DNA from: Leptolyngbya sp. CCY15150
GTDB taxonomy: Bacteria > Cyanobacteriota > Cyanobacteriia > RECH01
Assembly: GCF_016888135.1 (NCBI RefSeq)
Contig: NZ_JACSWB010000135.1
Coordinates: forward strand, 52,292 to 116,291
Direction of reading: 5' to 3'
DNA length: 64,000 bases
Under the pieces are notes generated by a model. The model ran no database searches and had not been told where the DNA came from. It saw only the letters and a list, made by a program, of their open reading frames with translations. The position numbers and the translations under genes are program-made. Numbering within the stretch: the stretch's first letter is position 1; every line of letters starts with the position of its first letter. Below, in pieces: positions 25,393 to 33,651 of this stretch.

Positions 25393-26288
25393 GACACCGT
25401 CCATACATACATTTCCTCGGGTGCAGGCTCATAGAGGGTAGCGTGGTCTATATCGGGGAGGTGGGCTAGGGAGCGAAATTCGGAGGCGATCGCTACATAG
25501 TCATCGGTTTCTGCCACAATAGCGGGCTTGCAGGCAAAGGCGTCCCGTACTAGGGCTAGGGTATCTTGGGTACCCATCAAAAAGGTAAAAAAGCCATCGA
25601 GTTCTTCAAATCCCTTTTGCAGGGCAGATTTTAGATCATCACCTTCCTGCATTCGCCATTCTAGATAGCGACAGGCGGCTTCTGTATCATTATCTGTGTC
25701 AAAGTGAATGCCACGGGGTTCCAGCATTCGTCGGATCGAGTGGGGATTGGATAATGATCCGTTGTGGACGAGGCAAAAGTCTTCCCCAGCCGTAAAGGGA
25801 TGGGCATGGGCAGGGGTGACGGCTGACTCGGTGGCCATGCGGGTGTGGGCGACGACATGGGTGCCCTTGAGATGACTGAAGCCATAGCGCTCAGCCACGG
25901 CGGCGGGCTGCCCTTCGTCTTTGTAGAGGTCAATGGTGCGCCCTGTAGATAGAATATGTACTGTAGGATAATGTTCCTGGATCCAAGGTTTAACAACAGC
26001 GGGAGATAGGTTAGCAGTGAGAATGCCGTGGTTACCTTGGGTATGGATCTGGGCTGTGCCGCCAAGCTGTTGGTGTAGTGACTGGACAAGCTGACCCCAA
26101 TCCACAACGGTGGCACCAGAGTAGAGGCTATATTTGCGATCGCTTTCCGCAATGGGTTGGGTAAAAACCGCGAGGCCGGCAGAGTCAGGGCCGCGTTCGG
26201 CCATGCCAATCAGCATGGGTACCGTGAGTGCCCCGAGGGAGTCTCGCAGGGCTGGATTTTTTATCAGTAGACCAACAATTCCGCACAT
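25389..26288 (-). CDS. Class II glutamine amidotransferase subunit (MgsA / GlxB-like)
   Basis: A 299-residue N-terminal-nucleophile amidotransferase. MCGIVGLL at the N-terminus leaves Cys2 as the catalytic nucleophile after Met removal. Other conserved elements are MAERGPDSAGLAVF, HTRMATESAVTPAHAHPF, CLVHNGSLSNPHSIRR and DTDNDTEAACRYLEWR. The domain is the GATase type II module of glutamate synthase, encoded here as a separate protein. It is followed, with a four-base overlap, by the GXGXG gene. Gene order with the four upstream oxidase-like subunits fits mgsA. In the N-methylglutamate synthase the domain may no longer need glutamine, although the catalytic cysteine is kept here. Confidence 0.84.
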   Translation of the reverse strand: MCGIVGLLIKNPALRDSLGALTVPMLIGMAERGPDSAGLAVFTQPIAESDRKYSLYSGATVVDWGQLVQSLHQQLGGTAQIHTQGNHGILTANLSPAVVKPWIQEHYPTVHILSTGRTIDLYKDEGQPAAVAERYGFSHLKGTHVVAHTRMATESAVTPAHAHPFTAGEDFCLVHNGSLSNPHSIRRMLEPRGIHFDTDNDTEAACRYLEWRMQEGDDLKSALQKGFEELDGFFTFLMGTQDTLALVRDAFACKPAIVAETDDYVAIASEFRSLAHLPDIDHATLYEPAPEEMYVWTVS

Positions 26289-26429
26289 GGTTTTGGGTGA
26301 CTAAGTGAACATTAACGCTGGTTTTTTCTTGAGGAAGCAGGGCTAGAGAGATACCCAGGCTACTACAGCATCCATCTGTATTATCAATCTTTCAGATGAT
26401 CTGTGTAGGGCGTTGCTAAATCGTGATGC
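26289..26429. other. Gap inside the operon
   Basis: A 141-base gap between the fourth oxidase-like gene and the amidotransferase gene, the longest in this operon. It contains GGCGTTGCTAA at 26409-26419, close to the end sequence of the 141-bp repeat family but without a partner. An internal promoter for the last three genes is possible. Confidence 0.4.
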
Positions 26430-27077
26430 TTACTCAAGATCATATAAATAGGCCGCGCCGACGGGGCCGCCTCCCAGATCTTGGGCAATCGTGACTAGGG
26501 TTTGCCATAGGTAAACCCCAAAGGTCCCGTCGCACCAGATACGATAGAATGGTTGTCCAGCGCGATCGCCCGGAATGACGACTACGCTAACTCCAATCAT
26601 GGACGTTAAAACTACAGGCTGTTCAGTAAGATCGAGGGCTGGAAAATTAACGCTGCAGGTTTGCCGTAGTAGATCGGGAACGGCGCGTCCAGTGAGGGCG
26701 ATCGCTAAGTCCTGGCGCAAGACCGGATAGACCTTAGGAGGTAACTTCGCCATGTGTTGAGCTAGCTGGGGGGCGATCGCTCCCTCCCAGCCATCTTCGA
26801 TCAGGAATTCGGTAGTTCCTAAGCGGGCGATCAGTCCATCGCTCGGTAAGGTACACCATTGATTGGGATGTTGGGGAACAGGTAACCCCTGGGATACCAG
26901 CCAGGCAGCAGCTCCCGCCCCTTTTACACCCCATCGAGTTAAGAAGGAGCGATCGCATAGTCCCAAGGTATCGCCTTGGAGATCATCCGGGGTAGACCAA
27001 AGGGTGGACATTCCGTTGATGTCTCGCCATGTTGCCGAGGGTGAGAGACAATCTTGAACTGGACTGGCCCGCATCAT
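26430..27077 (-). CDS. Sarcosine oxidase gamma-like / N-methylglutamate dehydrogenase subunit D
   Basis: A 215-residue SoxG-family protein with the fold of the folate-binding GcvT N-terminal part. Recognisable pieces are LCDRSFLTRWGVKGAGAAAWL and LGTTEFLIEDGW, and near the end PFYRIWCDGTFGVYLWQTL. The start overlaps the stop of the alpha-like gene as ATGA (27074-27077), the usual coupling in sox/mgd operons. SoxG-type subunits complete the heterotetramer and help shape the folate-binding cavity. By position the gene equals mgdD of the N-methylglutamate pathway. SoxG subunits diverge quickly, so the assignment relies partly on context. Confidence 0.78.
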   Translation of the reverse strand: MMRASPVQDCLSPSATWRDINGMSTLWSTPDDLQGDTLGLCDRSFLTRWGVKGAGAAAWLVSQGLPVPQHPNQWCTLPSDGLIARLGTTEFLIEDGWEGAIAPQLAQHMAKLPPKVYPVLRQDLAIALTGRAVPDLLRQTCSVNFPALDLTEQPVVLTSMIGVSVVVIPGDRAGQPFYRIWCDGTFGVYLWQTLVTIAQDLGGGPVGAAYLYDLE

Positions 27078-29998
27078 ACAAACGCCTCCTCGCGACTCAA
27101 GGCCGCCTGACGGTGATTATCTGGATCATAGAAAGGGGTGGGGGCAACGGTGGCGGTGACCATGCTGCCGTCGGTGAGCCGAATCGTGATCTCAGTACCG
27201 ATCGCCGTTAGCTCAGGCTGTAGATAAGCTAGACCGAGATAGCGTTTCAAGCTGGAACTATAGCCAATGCTGGTGACCCGCCCGGCAATATCGCCATTAT
27301 GGATCACCAAGTGGCATTCCTGAGGTGGTCTGCCCTGGAATCGTTCTGGCAAGGTAAAGCCAGCCAGGATCTGCTTGGGCGATCGCTGCTTGAGAATCTG
27401 TAAACTGCGCTGTCCGATAAAAAAGGGTTTATCCATTTTCACGGCCCAGCCCAGATTAGCGTCGTAGGGTGTGGTTAACCCATCCGTATCTTGCCCCACA
27501 ATCACATGCCCCTTTTCTAGGCGCAGAAGCCGCTGGGCCTCCACCCCAAAGGGACGAATTCCCAGATGTTTCCCAGCGGTGATCAGGGCATCCCACAGCG
27601 CCTGTCCTTGGTCAGCGGGCACATGCAGCTCATAGCCCCATTCGCCCACAAAGCCAACCCGCATCAGCAGGGCTGGAATGCCTGCGATCGCCCCTTGACG
27701 CACCGCCAGATAGGGAAATGCATCGGGTGATAGGTCTATATCTGTGAGGGTTTGCAGGAGAGAGAGCGATCGCGGGCCAGCCAGGTTCACCGCCGCTCGG
27801 GCACCGGTTAGATTGACGATGCCGCAGTCCATCTGCCACATCGTTATTAAGCGGCTGAGCTCTCGATAAATACGGGCAGAGCCAGAGGTGGTGGTGGTGA
27901 AGTAAACATGATCGGCGGCCAACCGCGCTACGACTCCGTCATCGATTACCACCCCGGATTCATCCACCATCAAGGCATAGCGGCTGCTGCCTACCTTCAT
28001 TTTGGCGAACTTACCCGTATAGATACGTTCCAAGAAGGCCATGGCATCCGGGCCGCGTAGCTCTAGCTTACCGAGAGTACCCACATCAATCAATCCTACT
28101 CGGGTACGTACCGCCATCACCTCCTGCTGGATGCAGGCCTCCCGTGTTAGCCCCGGACGGTGGTAGTAGGCGGGACGCTGCCACTGACCGGCGGGCATCC
28201 AGACCGCGCCCTGCTGGGCGTGACGACTATGGAGGGGCGATCGCCGCTCGGGCATGAAACCCCGTCCTGCCAGATGGGCCATGGGCACCGGATGAAACAT
28301 GGGGCGGGCGGTGGTGGTGCCGATGGCATCAGGGGGCAGTTGGCGCAGATGAGCTAAGATCCGTAGGGCATTCATATTCGAATGTTTACCCTGGCTGGGG
28401 CCCATACCCACCGTGGTATAGCGTTTCAGTAACTCGATGTTGTCAAATCCCTCCTGTACGGCATGGATAAAATCGTCATAGTGCAGATCTTCATCAAAAT
28501 CCACAAAATTCTTACCCTTAGGATGGGCAATCATCGGATAGGGATGGGAAGGACATTCCGGGGCGATCGCTTTCTCTAAACTAGGTGCCGTATTCACAAG
28601 TCCCAACCTGTGAGCCGCCGCTAGCCCAGCCCACTGTCCATCCCGTTGCTTATCTTCCCAGTCATAGACCCCATTCACCCGTCCACAGGCAAAAATACCC
28701 GCTGGCAAGCGATCGGGGACAAACTGCTGCACCGTCGCATCAAAGCGCATCGTCACCCCAGCTTGATACAGCAAATTTGCCGTCGGAGCCCAGCCCACAC
28801 TCATCACCACCCCATCACAGGCCAGGGTCTGGGTAAAGCCGGTCTGGGGCTGGCCGTTTGTATCAAGGGGACAGACGACCACCGAGGCTACCCCATCGCC
28901 GCCTGGATTGGGTCGGGCTTCATAGAGACAGGATTGGGAGAAAATCTGGATACCCCGCGCTTGCACAGCCCGCACCGGATCGGTAACCACGGGCTGCGAT
29001 CGCATCTCCACCACCGCCACCACTGTCACACCCTGGGCGGCCAAATCCAGCGCCGCCCGGTAGCCATCACTGTTGGACGTCAAGACCACCGCCCGCTCCA
29101 TCGGCTGAACGGCATAGCGATAGATTAACCGCTGGGCCGCGGATGCCAGCATCACCCCCGGCAGATCATTGTTGCGAAACACTGCCGGTTGCTCATAGGC
29201 ACCCGCCGCCACAATCACAGCCTGAGCGCGCATCTTGGCAATATAGTCTCGATGCACCAAGGGCACCCAATGGTCGGCATAGTAGCCCGCCGCCACGGTG
29301 TCCGTATAAAGACGAATGCGGGGATGCTGCTGCACCTGAGCGACAAGGGCAGCCGTCTGGCGCGATCGCTCTCCATCATCGCCCCGTTGATAGTGCCCCG
29401 ATCCGCCAGCATGGGCATTCTCGTCTACCACTACGACATCAGCTCCCGCCTCCGCCGCAGCGATCGCTGCCGTGAGACCAGAAACTCCCGATCCAATCAC
29501 CAGCACATCACAAAAATCGTAGCGCTTGGGCGTGCGCAGGCGGGGCGTGGTGGTATCCACCGCCCCTAAGCCAGTGATAGAGCGGATGACGCGCTCCCAG
29601 AAGGGAAACTGGTTCTTATCTAGAAAGGCTTTGTAGTAGAAGCCGACGGGCAAAAAACGAGACAAGCGATCCAATACACTGGCGCGATCGCCCTGGACGC
29701 CACCAAAGGTATGGATCGCCGTGAGATCCATGCCCGACTCCACCGGCACCACATCCGCCCGTAGATTTAACTTGGGGCCATCCTGCATCAGCGTGTTGAC
29801 ATCGTGATTGGCAAGACTGAGGATACCTCGGGGGCGATGGTACTTAAAACTGCGCCCCAACACCCGCCGCCCCGCTGCCCACAGAGCGCTGCTGACGGTG
29901 TCACCGTGATAACCAGAGATCGATTCCCCCTCAAAGGTGAACGAGACCGGCTGATGGCGATCGATCCATTCGCCGGAGATGGGTGGCAAGCGCTTCAT
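27074..29998 (-). CDS. Sarcosine oxidase alpha-like / N-methylglutamate dehydrogenase subunit C
   Basis: A 974-residue SoxA-family protein. Residues about 10-100 resemble a 2Fe-2S ferredoxin fold without the cysteines (HRPRGILSLANHDVNTLM), as in other SoxA proteins. An NAD/FAD-type Rossmann domain starts near 165 with DVLVIGSGVSGLTAAIAAAE. The C-terminal 380 residues form a GcvT-like folate-binding module (LGKLELRGPDAMAFLERIY, GEWGYELHVPADQGQALWD, GVEAQRLLRLEKGHVIVGQD). The enzyme complex oxidises an N-methyl amino acid and passes the methyl carbon to tetrahydrofolate as 5,10-methylene-THF. The gene overlaps its neighbours on both sides by four bases (ATGA). The full length and all modules are intact. 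Order B-D-A-G with downstream mgsABC-like genes favours N-methylglutamate over sarcosine as substrate. Confidence 0.88.
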   Translation of the reverse strand: MKRLPPISGEWIDRHQPVSFTFEGESISGYHGDTVSSALWAAGRRVLGRSFKYHRPRGILSLANHDVNTLMQDGPKLNLRADVVPVESGMDLTAIHTFGGVQGDRASVLDRLSRFLPVGFYYKAFLDKNQFPFWERVIRSITGLGAVDTTTPRLRTPKRYDFCDVLVIGSGVSGLTAAIAAAEAGADVVVVDENAHAGGSGHYQRGDDGERSRQTAALVAQVQQHPRIRLYTDTVAAGYYADHWVPLVHRDYIAKMRAQAVIVAAGAYEQPAVFRNNDLPGVMLASAAQRLIYRYAVQPMERAVVLTSNSDGYRAALDLAAQGVTVVAVVEMRSQPVVTDPVRAVQARGIQIFSQSCLYEARPNPGGDGVASVVVCPLDTNGQPQTGFTQTLACDGVVMSVGWAPTANLLYQAGVTMRFDATVQQFVPDRLPAGIFACGRVNGVYDWEDKQRDGQWAGLAAAHRLGLVNTAPSLEKAIAPECPSHPYPMIAHPKGKNFVDFDEDLHYDDFIHAVQEGFDNIELLKRYTTVGMGPSQGKHSNMNALRILAHLRQLPPDAIGTTTARPMFHPVPMAHLAGRGFMPERRSPLHSRHAQQGAVWMPAGQWQRPAYYHRPGLTREACIQQEVMAVRTRVGLIDVGTLGKLELRGPDAMAFLERIYTGKFAKMKVGSSRYALMVDESGVVIDDGVVARLAADHVYFTTTTSGSARIYRELSRLITMWQMDCGIVNLTGARAAVNLAGPRSLSLLQTLTDIDLSPDAFPYLAVRQGAIAGIPALLMRVGFVGEWGYELHVPADQGQALWDALITAGKHLGIRPFGVEAQRLLRLEKGHVIVGQDTDGLTTPYDANLGWAVKMDKPFFIGQRSLQILKQRSPKQILAGFTLPERFQGRPPQECHLVIHNGDIAGRVTSIGYSSSLKRYLGLAYLQPELTAIGTEITIRLTDGSMVTATVAPTPFYDPDNHRQAALSREEAFV

Positions 29999-30270
29999 GG
30001 CGACACCTCCTCAAGCATCTGACTGCCATACAAATAGGTACGCTGAATTTCATCCGTCAAGGTATGCCGCTCGGCAATAAACCAGGTATTGCTGGGCGTA
30101 TGGCACCACCATTCCTGCTTGAGTCCAGGCACATTATTTTGGTTAAAAATATAGTCTGCCCAAGTTGCATCATCCGCTGTTGCCGGATCAGGCATGGGCC
30201 GCAGCTCACCACCGTAGAAAAATTCTGAAATCGGTCGTTGTCCATTGATAGGACAGGTCATCAGTTTCAT
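29995..30270 (-). CDS. Sarcosine oxidase delta-like / N-methylglutamate dehydrogenase subunit B
   Basis: A 91-residue SoxD-family subunit, normal in length. The N-terminus MKLMTCPINGQRPISEF corresponds to the zinc knuckle CPxCGxR, but the second cysteine is N9, and the later WWHxxxC zinc site reads EWWCHTPSNTWF. The zinc site of tetrameric sarcosine oxidase therefore appears incomplete. The sequence GELRPMPDPATADDATWADY and the end DEIQRTYLYGSQ are otherwise family-like. The stop overlaps the alpha-like start by four bases. The altered metal site fits a subfamily different from true sarcosine oxidase. Confidence 0.83.
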   Translation of the reverse strand: MKLMTCPINGQRPISEFFYGGELRPMPDPATADDATWADYIFNQNNVPGLKQEWWCHTPSNTWFIAERHTLTDEIQRTYLYGSQMLEEVSP

Positions 30271-30346
30271 GGTATCGTCCTCAACAGCTCTAACCCGATC
30301 GCTCCAAGCTTGTCCTTAAGGTTCTCTCAATATCTCCTTCATGTCC

Positions 30347-31588
30347 CTAATGTCCCACCGATGCCGCTCCTTTTTCACCTACGAGGTCATACCGCTCAAA
30401 GCGATCTAGAGAAAACTCGCGAATTAACTCATGGGGGCGATCGCTGGCTACGGTAGCCGCCATGGTTTTTCCACAGACTGGCGTGGCCTTAAAGCCCCAG
30501 GTACCCCAGCCGGAGTCAAGATAAAATCCATCGATGGGCGTTTTTCCCATAATCGGTGCAAAGTCTGGGGTCATATCGGCCATACCCGCCCACTGGCGGA
30601 CAATTTTTACGTGGGATAAAAAGGGAAATAGATCGAGCATGTGAGTACAAAGACCTTCAACAAAATCAAAGGTAGACCTGGTGGAATGCAGCTCGTAGGG
30701 ATCCAACGAGGCTCCCATCACCAGCTCGCCCCGCGCCGTTTGGCTGACGTAGACATGCAGACTGCCGGATACAATAATCGCATCCAGCCAGGCCTTCATC
30801 GGTTCACTGACCATGGCCTGTAGGGGATGGACATAGAGGGGCGATCGCAATCCCACCATATCCAGCAAACGCGGCGTAGAGCCGGCCACGGCGCAGAGCA
30901 CTTTATTCGTGGAAATATTGCCCCGATTGGTCTGAACACCGGTCACCCGCCCGGACGTTACGGTAATGCCAGTCACCTCCGTTTGTTGATGGATCTCGAC
31001 GCCCCGTTGATCTGCACCCCGCCCATAGCCCCAAGCGACAGCATCATGGCGGGCAATGCTGCCGGGAGCATGGTACAGGGCTCCCAAGACGGGCAAATGT
31101 CCCCCACAGTGCAAGTCCATTTCAGGACAGGCGTCCTGGATTTCTTGGGGCCCCACGAGCTCACTCTCAACGCCGAAGTGCTTATTTACCTCTGCCCGCC
31201 AGCGCATGGTACGCAGGGCTGAGTCGGTGTGGGCTAGGGTAAAATGCCCACGGGTGGAATAAAAAAGATTGAGATTAAAGTCCTGCGCTAAATCTTGCCA
31301 AAGGGTGACCGATTGATCGTAAAACTTGACGCCTTCGGGAGTCAGGTAATTGGAGCGAATAATCGTGGTATTGCGCCCGGTGTTGCCACCGCCCAAATAT
31401 CCCTTTTCAATCACCGCCACGTTGGTAATGCCGTGATCTTTCGCCAGATAGTAGGCCGCTGCCAGCCCATGACCACCGCCGCCAATAATCACCACATCGT
31501 AGTGGGATTTGAGGCGATCGGGCTGGCGAAACATGCGTGGTTCGGGGTAGGTCTGAGATAATCTAAATTTGAGAAGACGCAATGGCAT
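30347..31588 (-). CDS. Sarcosine oxidase beta-like / N-methylglutamate dehydrogenase subunit A
   Basis: A 413-residue flavoprotein of the DAO/SoxB family. The FAD-binding dinucleotide fold is DVVIIGGGGHGLAAAYYLA near residue 32, followed by VIEKGYLGGGNTGRNTTIIRSNY, a strong SoxB signature. The C-terminal RQWAGMADMTPDFAPIMG and YLDSGWGTWGFKATPVCGK are also conserved. This subunit carries the oxidative half-reaction on the N-methyl substrate and, in the family, covalently binds FMN. It is the first of four overlapping or closely spaced subunit genes, 76 bases before the delta-like gene and 99 bases after purU. Confidence 0.9.
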   Translation of the reverse strand: MPLRLLKFRLSQTYPEPRMFRQPDRLKSHYDVVIIGGGGHGLAAAYYLAKDHGITNVAVIEKGYLGGGNTGRNTTIIRSNYLTPEGVKFYDQSVTLWQDLAQDFNLNLFYSTRGHFTLAHTDSALRTMRWRAEVNKHFGVESELVGPQEIQDACPEMDLHCGGHLPVLGALYHAPGSIARHDAVAWGYGRGADQRGVEIHQQTEVTGITVTSGRVTGVQTNRGNISTNKVLCAVAGSTPRLLDMVGLRSPLYVHPLQAMVSEPMKAWLDAIIVSGSLHVYVSQTARGELVMGASLDPYELHSTRSTFDFVEGLCTHMLDLFPFLSHVKIVRQWAGMADMTPDFAPIMGKTPIDGFYLDSGWGTWGFKATPVCGKTMAATVASDRPHELIREFSLDRFERYDLVGEKGAASVGH

Positions 31589-31687
31589 GGTGGAGTCCCT
31601 GGGATAGGCTAGGGTGTGAGCGGCAATTGTGATATGCGGGCGGAATGGGAGAATCTGGGGTTGCGCGTTTCTGAGACTAACTTAGGA

Positions 31688-32551
31688 TTAACGGAATACG
31701 ACGGTTTTATTGCCATAGACAAAGACCCGATCCTCAATGTGCGATCGCAATCCCCTAGCTAGGACAGTTTTTTCAATATCACGACCGTAGCGAACAATGT
31801 CATCAATCGAGTCGGAATGATCCACACGAATCACATCCTGTTCAATAATCGGCCCATCATCCAGGTCTGAGGTGACGTAATGACAGGTGGCTCCCACCAG
31901 CTTGACGCCGCGCTCATAGGCCTGGTGGTAGGGCTTTGCGCCAATAAACGATGGCAGGAACGAATGGTGGATATTGATGATGCGGTTAGGATAGCGATCG
32001 CACATCTCCGGTGACAGAATTTGCATATAGCGGGCCAGTACCATCACATCGCCCTTGACCTGATCAAAGAGATGGGCAATTTTATCGAAGGCGGTCTGTT
32101 TATCATCTTTAGGAACCGGTACGCAGTAGTAAGGAATCTGATGCCACTCCACAAACTCCCGAAAGGTTTCGTGGTTGGAAATCACGCAGGGAATGTCCAC
32201 GTCTAGCTCACCACTGCGCCAGCGCGCAAAGAGATCATAGAGACAGTGATCGGGTTTGGAGACCAAAATCACGACCCGAGGCTTACGGGCCGAGTCGGTA
32301 ATCGCCCAATCCATCTGAAAGTCGTGAGCGATCGCTGTAAATGCTTCCTCAAACTCCGCCACGGTTTGGAACGGTAGAGAGTCTGCCAAAATCTCCTGGC
32401 GCATGAAAAATCGAGACACCGGCTGGTCGGCATGGTGCTGGGCTTCCACAATCCAGCCGTTGTGCTGGGCCACAAAGGTGCTCACTGCCGCTACAATGCC
32501 CACCCGGTCAGGGCAGGACAAGGTCAACCGATATCGCCTGGAAGATGCCAT
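31688..32551 (-). CDS. purU: Formyltetrahydrofolate deformylase
   Basis: A 287-residue enzyme that hydrolyses 10-formyl-THF to formate and THF. The N-terminal ACT domain begins RYRLTLSCPDRVGIVAAVS. The formyltransferase-fold catalytic part contains NIHHSFLPSFIGAKPYHQAY, with the catalytic N-x-H pair, and DLDDGPIIEQDVIRVDH. The start is the ATG at 32551; a TTG four codons upstream also fits. As the first gene of the operon it would remove one-carbon units delivered to THF by the downstream oxidase-like complex and regenerate free folate. PurU genes are regularly found beside sarcosine oxidase and N-methylglutamate dehydrogenase operons. Confidence 0.94.
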   Translation of the reverse strand: MASSRRYRLTLSCPDRVGIVAAVSTFVAQHNGWIVEAQHHADQPVSRFFMRQEILADSLPFQTVAEFEEAFTAIAHDFQMDWAITDSARKPRVVILVSKPDHCLYDLFARWRSGELDVDIPCVISNHETFREFVEWHQIPYYCVPVPKDDKQTAFDKIAHLFDQVKGDVMVLARYMQILSPEMCDRYPNRIINIHHSFLPSFIGAKPYHQAYERGVKLVGATCHYVTSDLDDGPIIEQDVIRVDHSDSIDDIVRYGRDIEKTVLARGLRSHIEDRVFVYGNKTVVFR

Positions 32552-32698
32552 GGGAGTTATCAACAGGAAACTTTAGTGAATATCATGGGCAAAAGTTTCT
32601 CAAATGTCAACATAGTTTCTTGTAGTGATACTCGATGCTACAATAAAGCTCCCGATGTCTACGGAAGGACTACCCCGATCGCCCTGAGGACAACTGCC
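32552..32698. promoter_or_regulatory. Divergent promoter region of the purU operon and the XRE-cupin gene
   Basis: A 147-base region between divergent starts. On the reverse strand a perfect TTGACA (32610-32605) could be the -35 box of the purU operon. On the forward strand TACAAT (32639-32644) is a good -10 for the regulator. AGTTTCT occurs twice as a direct repeat (32594-32600 and 32614-32620), overlapping both promoters, and is a candidate binding site for the regulator. Confidence 0.45.
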
Positions 32699-33340
32699 AT
32701 GATCGATCCCACCGTCAAGCTACCCGCCGTTGGTGAACCCGAGGCGATCGCTGATTCCCTGGCCCGCTATCTGGGCAGCACCATTCGTGAGCTGCGCCAA
32801 AAACATGGCCTGACCATTGCCGACGTGGCGGAGCAGGCAGGGATCTCTCGGGGCATGTTGTCGAAAATTGAAAATGCTCAAACCTCCACCAGTCTAGACA
32901 CCTTGGTCAAACTGGCGAACGCCCTAGGGATTTCACTCTCCAAGCTGTTTCGCAACTACCATGTCTCCGGCGGCGGCGCGCAGTTGGTGAAACGAGGAGA
33001 GGGCATGGAAGTGGTGCGGCGCGGAACTCGCAGCGGTCACACCTACCAACTCCTGGCCTATGACCAGGGCCCGACTAAACTCTTTGAGCCATTTCTGATT
33101 ACCATTGACGACGCCTTCGAGATTTTCCCCACCTTCGAGCATCCTGGCATGGAATTTTTGCATATTCTAGAAGGTAAGATGGAATATCGCCATGGTCAGC
33201 ATACCTACTTGCTAGAGCCCGGTGATTCCCTCACCTTTCGCGGTGAAACGCCCCACGGCCCCGATAAGTTGATTGAGCTACCTATTCGGTTTTTAGCTAT
33301 TATTTATTATCCTGCACCTAGCGGTTTAGATCCACGCTAA
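32699..33340 (+). CDS. XRE-family regulator with C-terminal cupin sensor domain
   Basis: A 213-residue regulator. The N-terminal helix-turn-helix is LRQKHGLTIADVAEQAGISR followed by GMLSKIENAQTSTSLDTLVKL (about 32-75). The C-terminal cupin has FEIFPTFEHPGMEFLHILEG and YLLEPGDSLTFRGETPHGP, with metal/ligand-type histidines H in FEHPG and TPHGP. Such XRE-cupin proteins control catabolism of amines and amino-acid derivatives. The start ATG 32699 is preceded by GAGGA at 32686-32690; an open frame upstream to 32432 overlaps purU and is not real. It is divergent from the purU operon and most likely its regulator, with the methylated amine or a pathway intermediate as inducer. Confidence 0.9.
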   Translation: MIDPTVKLPAVGEPEAIADSLARYLGSTIRELRQKHGLTIADVAEQAGISRGMLSKIENAQTSTSLDTLVKLANALGISLSKLFRNYHVSGGGAQLVKRGEGMEVVRRGTRSGHTYQLLAYDQGPTKLFEPFLITIDDAFEIFPTFEHPGMEFLHILEGKMEYRHGQHTYLLEPGDSLTFRGETPHGPDKLIELPIRFLAIIYYPAPSGLDPR

Positions 33341-33373
33341 GCCCTTTAAATGCACGGTCGGACAAGACATCTC

Positions 33374-33478
33374 GTATGCTGCCAGCGCTTCCGCATTGAC
33401 ACCTGTCTCGATCGCTCCTGCGACACTTGAGGTCTGGGCGCAGGAGCAACCCTGGGAGCATTCCCACGCTCAGCATAC
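33374..33478 (+). repeat. Dispersed repeat with GTATGCTG ends, copy 1
   Basis: GTATGCTG (33374-33381) and CAGCATAC (33471-33478) are perfect inverted ends, 105 bases overall. The interior (GCCAGCGCTTCCGCATTGACACCTG..., GATCGCTCCTGCGAC, GGAGCATTC) matches the copy at 36934-37050. Confidence 0.6.
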
Positions 33479-33510
33479 GCGTCATGAGAATTGCTGGGCA
33501 TAGTGCAATC

Positions 33511-33651
33511 GGCATTGCTGAATTGATAGATGATTTGCCCTCATCCCCAACCCTTCTCCCCAGGGAGAAGGGAGCTAGAACTCCTGTTCCCCTAGGGAGA
33601 GGGCTAGGATGAGGGCGGATTGAGCAATTCATGCTTGTATTCAGCAACACC
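33511..33651 (+). repeat. 141-bp inverted-end repeat, copy 1
   Basis: Ends GGCATTGCTGAAT (33511-33523) and ATTCAGCAACACC (33639-33651) are inverted with two mismatches. Inner arms GCCCTCATCC (33537-33546) and GGATGAGGGC (33607-33616) are perfectly inverted, and the left half holds the stem CCCTTCTCCC / GGGAGAAGGG (33551-33572). Same total length, 141 bases, as the copy at 60775-60915. It looks like a non-autonomous mobile element (MITE) and has no reading frame. Confidence 0.7.

Noticed and set aside
29995..31588. Naming the cluster simply soxBDAG (sarcosine oxidase)
   Set aside because: The adjacent split glutamate-synthase-like genes, the order and the altered delta subunit fit the N-methylglutamate set at least as well, so substrate-specific symbols were not assigned.
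32432..32698. Upstream extension of the XRE-cupin gene
   Set aside because: It would overlap purU on the other strand, and a clear GAGGA site precedes the ATG at 32699.
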